Assembly: GCF_051513965.1 (NCBI RefSeq)
Contig: NZ_CP195847.1
Location: 2,790,001-2,854,000, forward strand
From: Paramicrobacterium sp051513965
GTDB taxonomy: Bacteria > Actinomycetota > Actinomycetes > Actinomycetales > Microbacteriaceae
Direction: 5' to 3'
DNA: 64,000 nucleotides
Position numbers and translations under genes: made by a program
In this document: positions 8,124-16,171 of the stretch, in pieces
How positions within the stretch are numbered: position 1 is the first letter of the stretch
Layout of the letters: each line of letters starts with the position of its first letter
Notes under the pieces: model-generated
The model's input: the letters and a program-made list of their open reading frames with translations, nothing else
What the model was told of the DNA's origin: nothing
Databases searched by the model: none

Positions 8124-8738
8124 TCAGCTGGCGAGGAAGCACTCGATCGCAGCGATTGTCGTCGCATTGTCGCAGTGCACGATGGCACGGATCCCGCACG
8201 CCTCCGCACCACGCACTGGAGCGTCGTTGTCGTCGATGAAGAGGACATCACCCGCACGTGCACCCATTTTCTCCAGAGCGTTCACATACGCTCGAGCATC
8301 CGGCTTCGCCACGCCCTGTTCGTGGCTGTAGCAAATCGGATCGAAGATCGATGAGAAACCGAAGCGCCGCTCCTCTTCGTCACGCGCACCGTCAGCGGAG
8401 TTCGAGAGAATGGCCAGCCCGGCCCGCCCCTGCAACGAACGCGCGTGATCGAGCAGTTCGACGTTTCCGTGACCGCAGTATGCGTCCCATAGCTGACCTC
8501 GCATGGTCGCGACCGCATCCTCATCGATCTCTAACGCGACAGCGAACCTTCGCCAATATTCGTCTGCGACTCCCGACTGCAAGGTGACGTCGGGCAGAGC
8601 CGCAGAATCGAGGCGGGCTCGCAGGGCTTCGACGGACATGTCAAGCCGGATGCTCCAGCTTTGCTCCAACTCCAGCGGCCAGCTGTGATCATCAACATTC
8701 TCGAGGACGCCACCAACGTCGTAGAGGATCCACTTCAC
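8124..8738 (-). CDS. HAD-like hydrolase of the DxGGV type
   Basis: A 204-residue HAD-fold protein. Motif I is YDVGGVLEN, where the second catalytic aspartate is replaced by glycine, as in the HAD-IA variant-3 group that includes epoxide-hydrolase N-domains. Motif II is ILSNSADG, motif III is VAKPDARAY and motif IV is FIDDNDAPVRGAE. Loss of the acid/base aspartate is typical of that group, so this need not be a dead enzyme, but it may not be a classic phosphatase. The start is GTG 8738. It converges on the HAD gene at 7451 with a 31-nt gap and shares its A/T-richer codon use. Confidence 0.8.
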   Translation of the reverse strand: MKWILYDVGGVLENVDDHSWPLELEQSWSIRLDMSVEALRARLDSAALPDVTLQSGVADEYWRRFAVALEIDEDAVATMRGQLWDAYCGHGNVELLDHARSLQGRAGLAILSNSADGARDEEERRFGFSSIFDPICYSHEQGVAKPDARAYVNALEKMGARAGDVLFIDDNDAPVRGAEACGIRAIVHCDNATTIAAIECFLAS

Positions 8739-9076
8739 TCAAGCAACCTACCCCGAGCGGTCCCGCAAACCGCGGTAATTGGAATGCGCCCCCCTCAATG
8801 GATGGATGCTGCGCGCAGGTGCACATTCGACGGTCTCCGCAGGTTTCGGCGTGAGAGCGGTCTGCGGTCATTAGAGCTTGCCGCGGCAGGCACTAATGAC
8901 CGCAGACCGCTCTCTCGGGGTAGGTAGGGCTGGGTGCGAAGGACGACCGTACTGAGGAGCGATGCGGGCGCGCGCCGACTCCCCCTTAAGGAGGAAGCGA
9001 AGACTCGACCTGCGCCAGATGTCTCCGCGGCACGATCTCGAAACGATGGAAGAGCAACCAGACGAGGAGCTCTTTC
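8739..9076. other. Divergent intergenic region with palindromic repeat
   Basis: 338 bases between two divergent starts (HAD at 8738, lipoprotein at 9077). The only structured element is the 62-bp palindromic repeat at 8853-8914. A ribosome binding site GAGGAGC for the downstream gene is at 9063-9069. No small gene in it looks convincing. Confidence 0.7.
8853..8914. repeat. 62-bp palindromic repeat, copy 2
   Basis: The same element as at 3332-3393. The 22-nt arms (8853-8874 and 8893-8914) are identical to copy 1, and the 18-nt loop again carries TGCCGCGGCA (8879-8888) while the loop bases outside that core differ. Here it lies between divergent gene starts, so termination cannot be its only role. 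Confidence 0.85.
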
Positions 9077-11305
9077 ATGCACATCACCAGGAGATTGGTC
9101 CGGCTCAGACACAGCAGGTCGAGACCACGAGTCGGCGCGCGGAAGCCAGGAGACACCGGGCAGGAGCTGCGAGACGACGCGCGGGGGCCAGTAGGCAGAG
9201 AGCAGACGCTGCGAAACGAGGCACGCGGCTTGGGAAGCGACAGGCAGGAAAAGCGAAGCGGTGGGCGCGGGCGCACGGGGGCACGGCGGGTCGGCGTCGC
9301 CGCGGCGTCCGCCGGCGCAGTCGTCGCGCTGCTCGCCGGGTGCGCCGCCCCGGCCGCAACGACAGCGGCGCCGCACGTTCCCGTACCCGCCGCAGAGGCA
9401 GTAGGAACGAGCGGCAGCGAAACGCCGACCACGCTGACGCAGAGTGACGTCGATGCGTGGCTCGACGGCATCCTGCCCGCTGCTCTCGAAAACTTCGACA
9501 TTGCGGGCGCGACCGTCTCTGTCGTGTCCGACGGCGAGGTGCTCACAACGCGCGGCTACGGATATGCGGACGTCGCCGAGCAGACCGAGGTCGACCCCGC
9601 AGGCACGCTCTTCCGCGTCGGCTCGATCGCGAAGCTCTACACCGACACTGCCGTGATGCAGCTCGTTGAGAGCGGCGACCTCGACCTGGACGTCGACGTC
9701 TCGACGTACCTCGACTTTGAGATTCCGCGGAACTTCGACGACCCGATCACGCTCCGCACCCTACTGACGCACACGGCCGGGTTCGAGGAGCGCCTCCAAG
9801 ACATGATCCGCTACGAGGGACCACGCCCGACCCTGCGCGAGAATCTCGCCACGAACCCGCCCGAGCAGGTCTACCGCCCGGGCACCACGCCGGCGTACTC
9901 CAACTACAGCAACGGCCTCGCGGGGTACATCGTGCAGCGGGTCAGCGGCGTTCCCTTCGAGCGCTATGTCGCTGACAGCATCCTCGCCCCGCTCGGCATG
10001 GACTCGACGACGTTCGAGCAGCCGCTCTCCGATGACCTCGCCGACCGTATGTCGAAGGGCTACGCGACCTCGAACGGTCCGGCCAGCCCGTTCGAGTTGA
10101 TCTCCCCCGCGCCCGCCGGAGCGCTCAGCACAACCGCCGCTGACATGGCACAGTTCATGCTCGCGCACCTCGGCGACCACCAGAACGCCGACGACATGCT
10201 CGCCGCTGACACCCGCGCGCTCATGCAGAAGCCCGCGCTCACGGCAGACACCCTCGGCACCCTCGCGGAGGGCCCGCGAATGACGCTCGGATTCTTCGAC
10301 GAAAGCCGCAACGGCCACCACATTCTCGGGCACGGCGGCGACACCGACCTCTTCCACTCGCACATGCAGCTCTATCCTGATGAGGCCACCGGAATTTTCC
10401 TGTCGCTCAACAGCTCGGGCAGCACGGCGACGGCCTCGATCGACGTCCGCAACGCGGTCATGCACGGGTTCACGGACCGGTACTTCCCCGCCGACACCGG
10501 CAACGCCACGGCCACGACAGGCGAAGGCGAAGGCGACACGGATGCTGCGGCCGAGCCCACCGCGAAGCAGCACGCGCAGCAGGCTGCCGGAACCTACGCG
10601 TCCACGCGCAGCTTCCACAGCACGTATCTCGCGACGCTCGGCGCGCTGACCCAGCTGCAGGTCACCGCGCGGCCAGACGGCACGATCGTTCTCACGCCCG
10701 GCCTCATGGCTCCGGAGCCCACGGTCTTTCGCGAGGTCGCGCCGTGGGTCTGGCAGGAGGTCGGCGGTCAGCAGATCCTGACGATGCGTCTGGATGGCGA
10801 CCAGGTGCAGACGATCGGCTTCGAATCGGCGTTCAGCCTCAACCGTGTCGGCCCCGCACTCAGCGGCAGCATCGCGCTGCCCGTGCTCGTCGCTTCGGCG
10901 CTCGTGCTGCTGATCGCGCTGCTCGCGATTCCGATCGGCGCCCTCGCCCGCCGTCACTACCGCGCTGCGAAACCTGCCCCGCTCAGCCGCGCGCACCGGC
11001 TCTCGCGCCTGGCGACCCGCGTCGGTTCGCTCGCGGCGCTGGTCGCCCTCGCCGCCTGGATCGCGATCATCTCCACCGTGATCGGGTTGCAGGGCGCCCC
11101 GGATGTCGCGGTCCGGCTTACCCAGGTGCTGCAGGGCGTCGGCGTGCTGGCGATCGTTCCGGCCGCGATCGCCGTGGCGCTCGGCATCCGTCACCGTGTC
11201 GGGTGGAAGCGCGTCACCGGCAGCGTGCTCGTCGCCGCCGCGCTCGTGGGTGTCGCGTGGTTCGCGATCACGTTCCAGCTGCTCGCGCCGAGCATCTCGG
11301 TATGA
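9077..11305 (+). CDS. Beta-lactamase-fold (class C/PBP4*-like) lipoprotein with C-terminal membrane helices
   Basis: A secreted serine hydrolase of the beta-lactamase/penicillin-binding family. A lipobox LLAGC follows a hydrophobic stretch at about residues 70-90. The catalytic domain has SxxK in GSIAKLYT, the YxN motif in YSNYSNG and the third motif as GHGGD. The C-terminal 170 residues hold three hydrophobic spans and end in the membrane. It is probably an esterase or D,D-peptidase rather than a resistance enzyme. The start is unsettled: ATG 9077 has a good GAGGAGC but places some 70 arginine-rich residues before the signal peptide, whereas an in-frame TTG at 9230, preceded by GAGG, would give a normal lipoprotein leader. 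A two-component pair follows. Confidence 0.82.
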   Translation: MHITRRLVRLRHSRSRPRVGARKPGDTGQELRDDARGPVGREQTLRNEARGLGSDRQEKRSGGRGRTGARRVGVAAASAGAVVALLAGCAAPAATTAAPHVPVPAAEAVGTSGSETPTTLTQSDVDAWLDGILPAALENFDIAGATVSVVSDGEVLTTRGYGYADVAEQTEVDPAGTLFRVGSIAKLYTDTAVMQLVESGDLDLDVDVSTYLDFEIPRNFDDPITLRTLLTHTAGFEERLQDMIRYEGPRPTLRENLATNPPEQVYRPGTTPAYSNYSNGLAGYIVQRVSGVPFERYVADSILAPLGMDSTTFEQPLSDDLADRMSKGYATSNGPASPFELISPAPAGALSTTAADMAQFMLAHLGDHQNADDMLAADTRALMQKPALTADTLGTLAEGPRMTLGFFDESRNGHHILGHGGDTDLFHSHMQLYPDEATGIFLSLNSSGSTATASIDVRNAVMHGFTDRYFPADTGNATATTGEGEGDTDAAAEPTAKQHAQQAAGTYASTRSFHSTYLATLGALTQLQVTARPDGTIVLTPGLMAPEPTVFREVAPWVWQEVGGQQILTMRLDGDQVQTIGFESAFSLNRVGPALSGSIALPVLVASALVLLIALLAIPIGALARRHYRAAKPAPLSRAHRLSRLATRVGSLAALVALAAWIAIISTVIGLQGAPDVAVRLTQVLQGVGVLAIVPAAIAVALGIRHRVGWKRVTGSVLVAAALVGVAWFAITFQLLAPSISV

Positions 11306-11442
11306 GCGGTCGCGGTTCAGAGCCGCTCGGCATCCGGTCGTCACACCGGGTGCCGGGCGGCGCGGTCGTCTCGTCTAGCATCAAGAGAGAGGATGCCGCC
11401 GGGCGACGCTCCCCGGCTCCACTCTCACCGGAGGGCCATCGC

Positions 11443-12939
11443 ATGCGCGACACCACCACGCCGAGCACCGGCACGAGCACGGGCGCGAGCACGGGCGCAA
11501 CCGATGCGGCGGTGCTCGCGACGCCGCCCCGCTGGAGTACGTGGCTGGACGGCATCCTGACCCGCATCGGCCTGGCCACCCCGCTCTCGCGCGACATCGC
11601 CCTCGCAGCCCTCATCGCGATCTCGAACCTGGTGCTGACGTGGAGTCTCATCGCGTTTCTCGACGCGGCCGGTGGCAGCACCTTCAGCGCGCCTCACCTC
11701 ACGGCGATTCTTGTCGTCAGCACCGCGCAGGCCGCCCCGCTCTGCCTGCGGCGCTCGCACCCGACCGTCGCGTTCGCTCTGGTCGCGGCCACGCAGGTGG
11801 CGCTTGTCGGGCTGTTTCCGCCGGGCGTCGGCATCAGCGGTCTCGCGCCGCTCATCGCCGCGTATACGGTCGGCACACTCCTGCCGGCCGCCCGCGCCGT
11901 CGCCACGATCGCTGTCGTCGGCGCTCTCGAGGCCGCGGCGTCGCTCGCGGTGAAGCTGTACATCGCAACGCCGCTGTACGCCGGTGCGCCGAACGTGCTG
12001 AACACCGTACTCGGTCGCTCGAGCCCCACACCGCTGCCGCTGCAGTACCTCGCGGACGCCGGCTCGACCTTCCTCACCTACGGCATCGCGGTGCTCATCG
12101 GAATCACGGTCGCTTCCCACCGCCGCTACCTCACGCTTGTGCGGGTGCGCGCGGCCGAGGCGATTCGCGAGCAGCACGAGCGTGCGGATGCCGCCATCAC
12201 CGCCGAGCGTTCGCGCATGGCCCGCGAGCTCCACGACATCGCGGCGCATCACCTCTCCGGAATGGTCGTGCAGTCGGCCGCCATCGAGCGCCTCATCGAC
12301 AAAGACCCGGATGCCGCGAAGGAGGCGACCGCCTGGGTCCGCAGTCAGGGCAAAGAGACCCTGGCGAATCTGCGCCTGGTGGTCGGCGTGCTGAGAGAAC
12401 CACACGCAGAGACACAGGATGCCGGTGAGCACACCGCTCCGGTACCGGGGCTCGCGGTGGTCGATGATCTCGTCGGCACGGCGCGCGCCCTCGGAACCCA
12501 CGTCGAGTTCACGCGCTCGGGCACGGCGTTCCCGCTGCCGCCGGTCGCCGACGTGACGGTGTATCGCGTGCTGCAGGAGGCTCTCGCGAACGCACGGCAG
12601 CACGCGCCGGGCGCCCCGGTCACGGTCGCACTCCGCTACACCGACACGGCCGTCGCCCTTGAGGTCGAGAACGCCGCGTCTCCCACGCCGACGCACGACG
12701 ACACGCGCCGCGGCCTCGGGCTCATCGGCATGCGCGAACGTGCCCAGCTCATCGGGGCGACGTTCGCTGCGGCATCCACGCCCTCTGGTGGCTGGCGCGT
12801 CACGCTCACTGTTCCGGCAGAGCCCGACACCGACCATGCCGACAGCGCCCTGGCGACCGACCCCGGCAGCGCCCTGGCGACCGACCCCGGCAGCGCCACC
12901 TCGACCGACCACGACCCGACCGAAGGAGCACCCGCATGA
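11443..12939 (+). CDS. Two-component sensor histidine kinase, NarL-system type
   Basis: A 498-residue membrane kinase. After a low-complexity Thr/Ser/Gly/Ala N-terminus come about five or six hydrophobic segments (residues 40-230), then the HisKA_3 phosphoacceptor region (AERSRMARELHDIAAHHLSG) and an ATPase domain with an N-box (LQEALANARQHA) and G-box (RGLGLIGMRERAQ). The start is ATG 11443 with GGAGGG 7 nt before. The last 45 residues are a low-complexity Asp/Thr/Ala/Pro tail built on a 24-bp tandem repeat (12841-12888). Its ATGA overlap with the response regulator shows translational coupling. The signal is unknown; the lipoprotein 137 nt upstream may be part of the sensing system. Confidence 0.9.
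   Translation: MRDTTTPSTGTSTGASTGATDAAVLATPPRWSTWLDGILTRIGLATPLSRDIALAALIAISNLVLTWSLIAFLDAAGGSTFSAPHLTAILVVSTAQAAPLCLRRSHPTVAFALVAATQVALVGLFPPGVGISGLAPLIAAYTVGTLLPAARAVATIAVVGALEAAASLAVKLYIATPLYAGAPNVLNTVLGRSSPTPLPLQYLADAGSTFLTYGIAVLIGITVASHRRYLTLVRVRAAEAIREQHERADAAITAERSRMARELHDIAAHHLSGMVVQSAAIERLIDKDPDAAKEATAWVRSQGKETLANLRLVVGVLREPHAETQDAGEHTAPVPGLAVVDDLVGTARALGTHVEFTRSGTAFPLPPVADVTVYRVLQEALANARQHAPGAPVTVALRYTDTAVALEVENAASPTPTHDDTRRGLGLIGMRERAQLIGATFAAASTPSGGWRVTLTVPAEPDTDHADSALATDPGSALATDPGSATSTDHDPTEGAPA
12841..12888 (+). repeat. 24-bp tandem repeat inside kinase C-terminus
   Basis: Two 24-nt units (12841-12864 and 12865-12888) differ at one base and are followed by a degenerate third unit. 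They encode SALATDPG-type octads at the tail of the histidine kinase. As a multiple of three, copy-number change would lengthen or shorten the tail without a frameshift. Confidence 0.85.
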
Positions 12940-13610
12940 TCTCTGTCGTTCTCACCGATGACCAGGCGGTGGTGCGTGCTGGGTTCCGGGTCATTCTGGA
13001 GTCCGCGGACGACATCGAGGTCGTCGGCGAAGCATCCAATGGCCCCGAGGCGGTGGAGCTCGTGCGCCGGCTCCGCCCCGATGTGGTGTGTATGGACGTT
13101 CGGATGCCGGGCGGCGACGGCCTCACCGCGACCGAACAGATCGTGGCGGATGCCGATGCTCCGGCCGTGCTCATCATCACGACGTTCGATCTCGACGAGT
13201 ACGTCTTCGGTGCTCTCGAGGCCGGCGCGAGCGGGTTCGTTCTGAAAGACACCGACCCTGACGACCTCATCGACGCGGTGCGCCGCCTGGCTTCGGGGCA
13301 GGGCCTCGTCGATCAGTCGGTGACCCGCAGAGTCATCGCGGAGTTCGCGCGCCGCAAATCACCCAGCGTCTCAGAGCCCGATTCGCAGGATGCCGCGGCC
13401 CGCGCGTCCCTCACACAGCGCGAGACGGACATCGTCCGGCTGCTCGCCCGCGGCCTCTCCAACGCGGAGATCGCGCAGGAGCTGTTCGTCGAGACCAGCA
13501 CCGTCAAGTCGCACCTGAGCCGCGCGATGGCGAAGATCGGCGTGCGCGACCGCGTCCAGACGGTCGTCTGGGCTTACCGCGTCGGCGTCGCCCGGCCGGG
13601 AAGCCAATAG
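12936..13610 (+). CDS. NarL/FixJ family response regulator
   Basis: A 224-residue two-component regulator. The receiver domain has the acidic pair in VVLTDDQAVVR, the phosphoacceptor aspartate in VVCMDVRMPGGDG, the conserved Thr in IITTFD and the Lys in FVLKDTDP. The C-terminal LuxR-type HTH is intact (LTQRETDIVRLLARGLSNAE followed by IAQELFVETSTVKSHLSRAM). It overlaps the kinase gene by 4 nt and is its cognate partner. Target promoters are not evident; the beta-lactamase-fold lipoprotein upstream is one candidate. Confidence 0.93.
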   Translation: MISVVLTDDQAVVRAGFRVILESADDIEVVGEASNGPEAVELVRRLRPDVVCMDVRMPGGDGLTATEQIVADADAPAVLIITTFDLDEYVFGALEAGASGFVLKDTDPDDLIDAVRRLASGQGLVDQSVTRRVIAEFARRKSPSVSEPDSQDAAARASLTQRETDIVRLLARGLSNAEIAQELFVETSTVKSHLSRAMAKIGVRDRVQTVVWAYRVGVARPGSQ

Positions 13611-13796
13611 GTAGGCTTTCCAACGCGCACAGCGTCTGCTCTTCCGACAACGTTCACGAGCACGCTCGTACGGACTCCTCAGACTCCCACCTCGTACTCC
13701 CCTCCCCAAAAGGTAGTTACAAGCGACGGCGCTTGGGCGAGAGCGAACTCATGAAGGAATCGCAGGGTCATCAGAGTGCAGTGGGAAACAGGAGAA

Positions 13797-15314
13797 TTAG
13801 TTCCGAGAAAGCCTGATCGCGACCTCGAAGCTTCGACGCCAAGGCAACGTCAGCGACGAGACCGTCCAGTCTTCTCCGGGCAACTCTTCCCCCAGCATCT
13901 GATTCATTTCTGCGCGAATTATGGCTTCCGCGGTGCGAACGTCGACGTCATCTGCAAGTGGAAATCTGTCGGGAAAGAGTTGCGGCCCCTTTTCACTACG
14001 AATCACACACTGATACGCATAGTCATCAAGTAGCCGCGTAAGGAGCGCCCGTTGAGACGCTTCTGGATCATAGCTTCCGGCCGCTCGACCGACCTCCGCC
14101 GCTACCGTGAGCGCGATCACACTGCCTATCGTGTTTCCCGCCGTATTCCAAGCACCGAACGCTTCAAGACGGTCCAGCAACCCTTCATCTGCAAGTCGCT
14201 TAAGCAGCTCAGCATCCGCTCCGTTTGGAAAACGGACATCGGCGAGCGCAACTCGACTTCCTTCATCCAACGATCGCTTAATCAGCGCGGCTGTTGCCTC
14301 TGCCGCTTCGCGATTTGGCTTCACGGGATAGCCCCGAAACATGTCGTGGCGGTCAGGATCTGGAGCGTGCAGCACTAGTACAACATCGGCATCTGACTCG
14401 ACCTGTCGAGCGCCTGCGGCTCTGATCTGACGTGCCACTGACGCGGAAAGGGGCCTGTTCTCAAACGATGGAACGATCTCGAATCCGCCTTCTTGAGCGA
14501 CGCGAGCTTCGAAGCTCGGGCTCGCATCATTCGACTCTGCAATTGCTCTGGCAACAAGAGCTGCGCCCACTTCATCAGCTCCCGGGTACATGAGTGTGTC
14601 GCTGGCACCTGGCAGGAAGCGCATCCAGTGCCGCAGCCAAACCTGTTCAGCAGATCCAGCCGCGAACGTTGCAGTGTCGTCAGCCGTCACCGCGAGAAAG
14701 TCCAGAACCCCTTCATTCTTCAGGAGGAGTGCGCTGAGGTTCAGAATATGGTTTCGCACTCGCCTTGATGCATAGTCCGACACAACGGAATCTGGAACGT
14801 CAGCAGCGCCAACGCCCAGACCATCTTCGGTTTCCCAAACGACTCGGTGGAGTGCACCACCGAGCTCATGCAGGTCTTTGCCGTAGTCCTTCCAGTACTC
14901 GGGTTCTTCAGCATTCGAATAGGAGTTGCTTGCGCGCATGACGAGTGTCACTGCATAGATCTCAAGCTCAGGCCTTTTCCGCTTGATCTCACGCAGAACA
15001 TCAAGCCGCGCGAGAACGTCGCGAACGGAATCAGAGGAGGTTCTACTCGCAATCAGACCGCCATAGGCAAGCATGTCGAGAGACACAACAAGGTGTGTAG
15101 TACTCGGATTCTCGGCACGTTCGCGCAACCATGCTGCTAGGGCAGCTGTATCTCCTGGCTCTCGGTATTCGGGAAGCATGGCGGCGTCTGGAACGTCGAG
15201 CGCAACGCCAGCGACGTTAGCCACGTCGCCGGGCAACAGTACGTTGACGGGCCTGTCGTCAAGCGGCAGTAGAGCGATTCGGCGTTCGGTGAGGTTCATA
15301 GTGTCCCGTCTCAT
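13797..15314 (-). CDS. DUF4127 family protein
   Basis: A 505-residue cytoplasmic protein of the uncharacterised DUF4127 family, recognised by the N-terminal ALLPLDDRPVN motif and conserved acidic and His motifs further in (VLHAPDPDRHD, FGAWNTAGNTIGS). No signal peptide is present. I do not know a proven reaction for the family. Its gene overlaps the upstream GntR regulator by ATGA, and the GntR gene is divergent from an ABC importer plus nanE across DasR-like operators, so the enzyme probably processes the imported (amino)sugar or its glycoside. A second start at 15299 (MNLTERR) is possible. Codon use is less GC-biased than in neighbouring kilobases. Confidence 0.8.
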   Translation of the reverse strand: MRRDTMNLTERRIALLPLDDRPVNVLLPGDVANVAGVALDVPDAAMLPEYREPGDTAALAAWLRERAENPSTTHLVVSLDMLAYGGLIASRTSSDSVRDVLARLDVLREIKRKRPELEIYAVTLVMRASNSYSNAEEPEYWKDYGKDLHELGGALHRVVWETEDGLGVGAADVPDSVVSDYASRRVRNHILNLSALLLKNEGVLDFLAVTADDTATFAAGSAEQVWLRHWMRFLPGASDTLMYPGADEVGAALVARAIAESNDASPSFEARVAQEGGFEIVPSFENRPLSASVARQIRAAGARQVESDADVVLVLHAPDPDRHDMFRGYPVKPNREAAEATAALIKRSLDEGSRVALADVRFPNGADAELLKRLADEGLLDRLEAFGAWNTAGNTIGSVIALTVAAEVGRAAGSYDPEASQRALLTRLLDDYAYQCVIRSEKGPQLFPDRFPLADDVDVRTAEAIIRAEMNQMLGEELPGEDWTVSSLTLPWRRSFEVAIRLSRN

Positions 15315-16036
15315 TGCGAAGAAATTCTGTTGATGGAGAGCTCATATGAGTAGCGGTCGCCCCTATACAGGGATTCTGCGTACTCAATTGCGCGATTGCG
15401 ATGGTCATAGGCAGTGCGCTGCACGCTAAAGGCTGGGGAGAAAGGGGGCACTCGGAGAAGACCCGCCGCTGCCTCGTCAAGCACAACAGCATGTATGGTC
15501 TGATCGGCTCGTTCCAGTCGGATGCCATAAGACTCCCGCAGCTCGTGATAAAGCGACTCGCCTGAAAAGGCCTGCGCGAATCCTGGAACAGCAGAAGCAT
15601 CCAAGTAGGAGTGCTCAAGACACATCGGGCGCCCATCAGCGGTCCGCACACGCATGACGTGCACGACCTCATCAGCCGGGCTGAGCCCAAGAGCAAATCC
15701 GATCCGGCCGCCAGCGCTCTCTAGCGTGATCGACGTTTCAGCCGACCCCGGTGTGAGGTCTCGAGCAAGCATGTCTTCTGAGAAGGAGTGGAACTCGAAC
15801 GTCTTACTGATCCGAGGTTCATTAACGAATGTGCCGGCGCCCTGAACTCGATAGACAAGCTGATCCTTCTCAAGCTCATCCAAAGCCTTGCGAACCGTCA
15901 CACGAGTGACGCCGAGTGTCTCTGCAAGTTCCCTTTCGGTCGGTAGTTTCTCGTTTGGTTCGAGTCCGCCCTCGATGAGGTCGACGAGGTACTCGCGCAC
16001 CTTCGTGTGCTTTGTCTGACGTGCTGGCCCCGCCAC
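15311..16036 (-). CDS. GntR/HutC family regulator, DasR/NagR-like
   Basis: A 241-residue repressor with an N-terminal winged HTH (EKLPTERELAETLGVTRVTV followed by RKALDELEKDQLVYRVQGAG) and a C-terminal UTRA effector domain (residues about 95-235). The start is GTG 16036, placed 5 nt after AAGGAG; a longer frame opening with TTG at 16081 has no binding site. Two palindromes of the DasR/NagR type (TGGTCTAGACCA-like) lie at 16056 and 16119, between this gene and the divergent transporter. Family members answer to aminosugar phosphates, which fits nanE in the target operon. The gene also drives DUF4127 by translational coupling. Confidence 0.88.
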   Translation of the reverse strand: MAGPARQTKHTKVREYLVDLIEGGLEPNEKLPTERELAETLGVTRVTVRKALDELEKDQLVYRVQGAGTFVNEPRISKTFEFHSFSEDMLARDLTPGSAETSITLESAGGRIGFALGLSPADEVVHVMRVRTADGRPMCLEHSYLDASAVPGFAQAFSGESLYHELRESYGIRLERADQTIHAVVLDEAAAGLLRVPPFSPAFSVQRTAYDHRNRAIEYAESLYRGDRYSYELSINRISSQ

Positions 16037-16055
16037 TTCAGCTCCTTTTTGATAA

Positions 16056-16067
16056 TGGTTCGGACCA
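16056..16067. promoter_or_regulatory. DasR/NagR-type operator, site 1
   Basis: TGGTTCGGACCA lies 20 bases upstream of the GntR start. It keeps both outer half-sites TGGT and ACCA of the DasR consensus TGGTCTAGACCA, with AAT/ATT flanks. Likely autoregulation. Confidence 0.7.
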
Positions 16068-16118
16068 ATCTTGACGTTCAACCATCCCGTGTGTCAAGAT
16101 TTCCAGCATCGTCAAACG

Positions 16119-16134
16119 ATTGGTCTATACCACT
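16119..16134. promoter_or_regulatory. DasR/NagR-type operator, site 2
   Basis: ATTGGTCTATACCACT matches the 16-base DasR responsive element ACTGGTCTAGACCACT at all but two positions. It sits 38 bases upstream of the substrate-binding protein start, where it would block the transporter promoter. This is the strongest operator match in the window. Confidence 0.8.
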
Positions 16135-16171
16135 TTTAGATTCTGCCATAGCCAAAGATGGAAAGGGCAAC

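Noticed and set aside
11425..12912. Minus-strand open frame of almost 500 codons opposite the histidine kinase
   Set aside because: No recognisable domain and an Arg/Asp-rich composition; the plus-strand kinase has all motifs.
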